Source: AP-15 sp963796155 (GTDB taxonomy: Bacteria > Pseudomonadota > Alphaproteobacteria > ATCC43930 > CGMCC-115725). Taken from it: a DNA stretch of 64,000 nucleotides. The translations under genes and the position numbers were made by a program. Location: positions 29,350-93,349 of the forward strand of contig CAWCKT010000024.1 of NCBI GenBank assembly GCA_963796155.1. Reading direction: 5' to 3'. Below are positions 62,510 through 64,000 of the stretch, in pieces. How positions within the stretch are numbered: the stretch's first letter is position 1; each line of letters starts with the position of its first letter. Below the pieces are notes generated by a model. The model had not been told where the DNA came from, searched no databases, and saw nothing but the letters and a program-made list of their open reading frames with translations.

Positions 62510-64000
62510 GCCAGACCCGCCGTCTCGCCGCGATCCTCGCCGCCGATGTGGCGGGGTATTCGCGGCTGATGGGGGCGGACGAGGAAGGCACGCTCGAACG
62601 CCTCAAAGCGCTGCGCCGCGAGCTTCTCGATCCGAAGATCGCCGAGCACAAGGGCCGCATCGTCAAGACCACCGGCGACGGCATGCTGGTGGAGTTTGCG
62701 AGCGTCGTCGATGCGGTGCGCTGCGCGATCGAGGTGCAGCAGGCGATGCCCGAGCGGAACACGGGCATCGGCGGCGGACAGCCGCATCGAGCTGCGCATC
62801 GGCATCAATCTCGGCGATGTGATCGTCGAGGGCGACGATCTCTATGGCGACGGCGTCAACATCGCCGCCCGCATCGAAGCCCTGGCCGATGCCGGCGGGG
62901 TGTTCGTCTCCAATACGGTTCATGATCAGGTGCGGGACCGGCTGCCCTTTGTCTTTGAGGATCTGGGCGAGCAGCAGGTCAAGAACATCGCCCGGCCAGT
63001 GCGGGTCTACCGTGTTGGACCGCGGGCCGGAGCCTGCCCCTGGCAGGGAACAGGGGGCCCGCATGCGGCCGGGACGGCCGCGGTCCAAGCGTCGCCGGCT
63101 CTGCCACTCCCCGACAAGCCGTCGATCGCCGTGTTGCCGTTTCAGAACATGAGCGGCGACCCCGAGCAGGAATATTTCGCCGACGGCATGGTCGAGGAAA
63201 TCATCACCGCCTTGAGCCGCATCCACTGGCTGTTCGTGATCGCCCGCAACTCGAGCTTCACCTACAAGGGCCAGGCGGTCGATGTGAAACGGGTCGGCCG
63301 CGAGCTCGGCGTGCGCTATGTGCTTGAGGGCAGCGTGCGCAAGGGGGGCCGGCGGGTGCGGATCATCGGCCAGCTGATCGATGCCACTACCGGGGCGCAT
63401 CTCTGGGCGGACCGCTTCGAAGGGACCCTCGAAGACATCTTCGATCTGCAGGATCAGGTGACGGCAAGCGTCGTCGGCGCCATCGCCCCGAAGCTGGAAC
63501 AGGCCGAAATTACGCGGGCCAAGCGGAAGCCGACCGCGAGCCTCGACGCCTACGACAATTATTTGCGCGGCGTTGCCAGCCTACATTCGGTATTTGAGGG
63601 CAATAAAGAATCCGTCAGCGAGGCGCTGCGACTGTTCTACCGCGCCGTCGAACTCGACCCGGAGTACGCCGCGCCCTATGGCATGGCGGCGTGGTGCTAC
63701 GTCCTGGGGCAGAACTACGGCTTTTTGGCCGATGACGCGCAGGTGGCCGCCGAACTGGAGCGCGTTGCGCGGCAGGCGACGCGGTTGGCCAAGGAGGATG
63801 CGGTCGCGCTCTATACCGGCGGGTTCGCGCTTACGCGGGTTGACCGCGACCTTGATACCAGCGCGGCGCTGATCGATCGCGCCCTGAAGCTCGATCCGAA
63901 CCTGGCGGAAGCGTGGCACCTCAGCGGATGGGTCCAGCTGCTCCTCGGCGAGCCCGAGGCCGCGATTGCTCACATGGCGCGAGCCATGCGCCTCAACCCG
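62506..64000 (+). pseudogene. Class III adenylate cyclase with TolB-like and TPR domains, tandem copy 3 (one frameshift, runs off the window)
   Basis: The best-preserved copy. It starts SQTRRLAAILAADVAGYSRL, with the second metal Asp in VKTTGDGMLVEF. One extra G at about 62771 (ATCGGCGGCGG against ATCGCGGCGG in copy 1) breaks the frame just before DSRIELRIGINLGDVIVEGD. From there it is open to the window end: DLYGDGVNIAARIEAL, LPFQNMSGDPEQEYFADGMVE, SSFTYKGQAVDVKRVGREL, RYVLEGSVRKGGRRVRIIGQ and TPR helices with RAVELDPEYAAPYGMAAW and RALKLDPNLAEAWHLSG. From about 63500 on it diverges from copies 1 and 2, so its sensor part differs. Confidence 0.82.

Noticed and set aside
58915..64000. CRISPR-like or satellite array suggested by repeated blocks
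   Set aside because: The repeats are about 1.8-kb gene copies with domain structure, not short repeats with spacers.

Overview
The window is a GC-rich (roughly 65 percent by eye) chromosomal segment, most likely from a soil or rhizosphere alphaproteobacterium. This is inferred from a biuret hydrolase that closely resembles the Rhizobium enzyme, TolB/TPR-type class III cyclases, short palindromic intergenic repeats and an IS5-family transposase. No rRNA, tRNA or CRISPR array was seen. The coding load is catabolic and accessory rather than housekeeping.

Layout. 0-3 kb: a broken amidohydrolase, SRPBCC and DUF899 proteins, and an ArsR regulator with its own operator. 3.1-7.3 kb: a class III adenylate cyclase, then a frameshifted katG, then a shrunken fragment of the same cyclase. 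7.3-10.2 kb: TusA, an iron-type alcohol dehydrogenase, an SDR and small proteins. 10.3-22.9 kb: a nitrogen-scavenging block with triuret- and biuret-hydrolase-like enzymes, an allophanate hydrolase, a nucleobase-type permease and a complete Dpp/Opp-like ABC transporter, interleaved with a GST and an intracellular PHB depolymerase. 23-26.4 kb: the conserved trio of circularly permuted ATP-grasp, alpha-E and transglutaminase. 26.4-29 kb: a Gfo/Idh/MocA dehydrogenase and an enolase-superfamily enzyme.

29.05-37.4 kb is an accessory island. It holds gene-tail fragments, small membrane proteins, an IS5-family element and a 2.2-kb unit duplicated in perfect tandem. Each unit encodes two 2-oxoglutarate/Fe(II) oxygenases, with overlapping stop and start codons, and a convergent GT7-like galactosyltransferase, which suggests a hydroxylate-then-glycosylate pathway. 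37.5-49 kb returns to catabolism: MetE-like transferase, amidohydrolase, MFS transporter, HsaA-like oxidase, two-domain VOC dioxygenase, bacterioferritin, NCS1 permease, aldo/keto reductase and a CaiB-type CoA transferase.

At 49.4 kb an FrnE-type DsbA protein has TGA in place of the first cysteine codon of its CPWC motif, followed at the right distance by a hairpin that fits the bacterial SECIS consensus. It is a good candidate selenoprotein. 50-58.5 kb: three luciferase-like monooxygenases, an alpha/beta hydrolase, a second MetE-like protein, a previously uncalled 57-residue His/Trp-rich secreted peptide, ThiE, a SIMPL protein and an MmgE/PrpD protein. 58.9-64 kb: three tandem adenylate cyclases at different stages of decay.

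A recurring oddity is the number of genes broken by a single base. Nearly all of these carry one extra base, sometimes in a G or C run. This looks like either a systematic insertion error in the assembly or widespread gene decay, and it should be settled before any of them is called dead.
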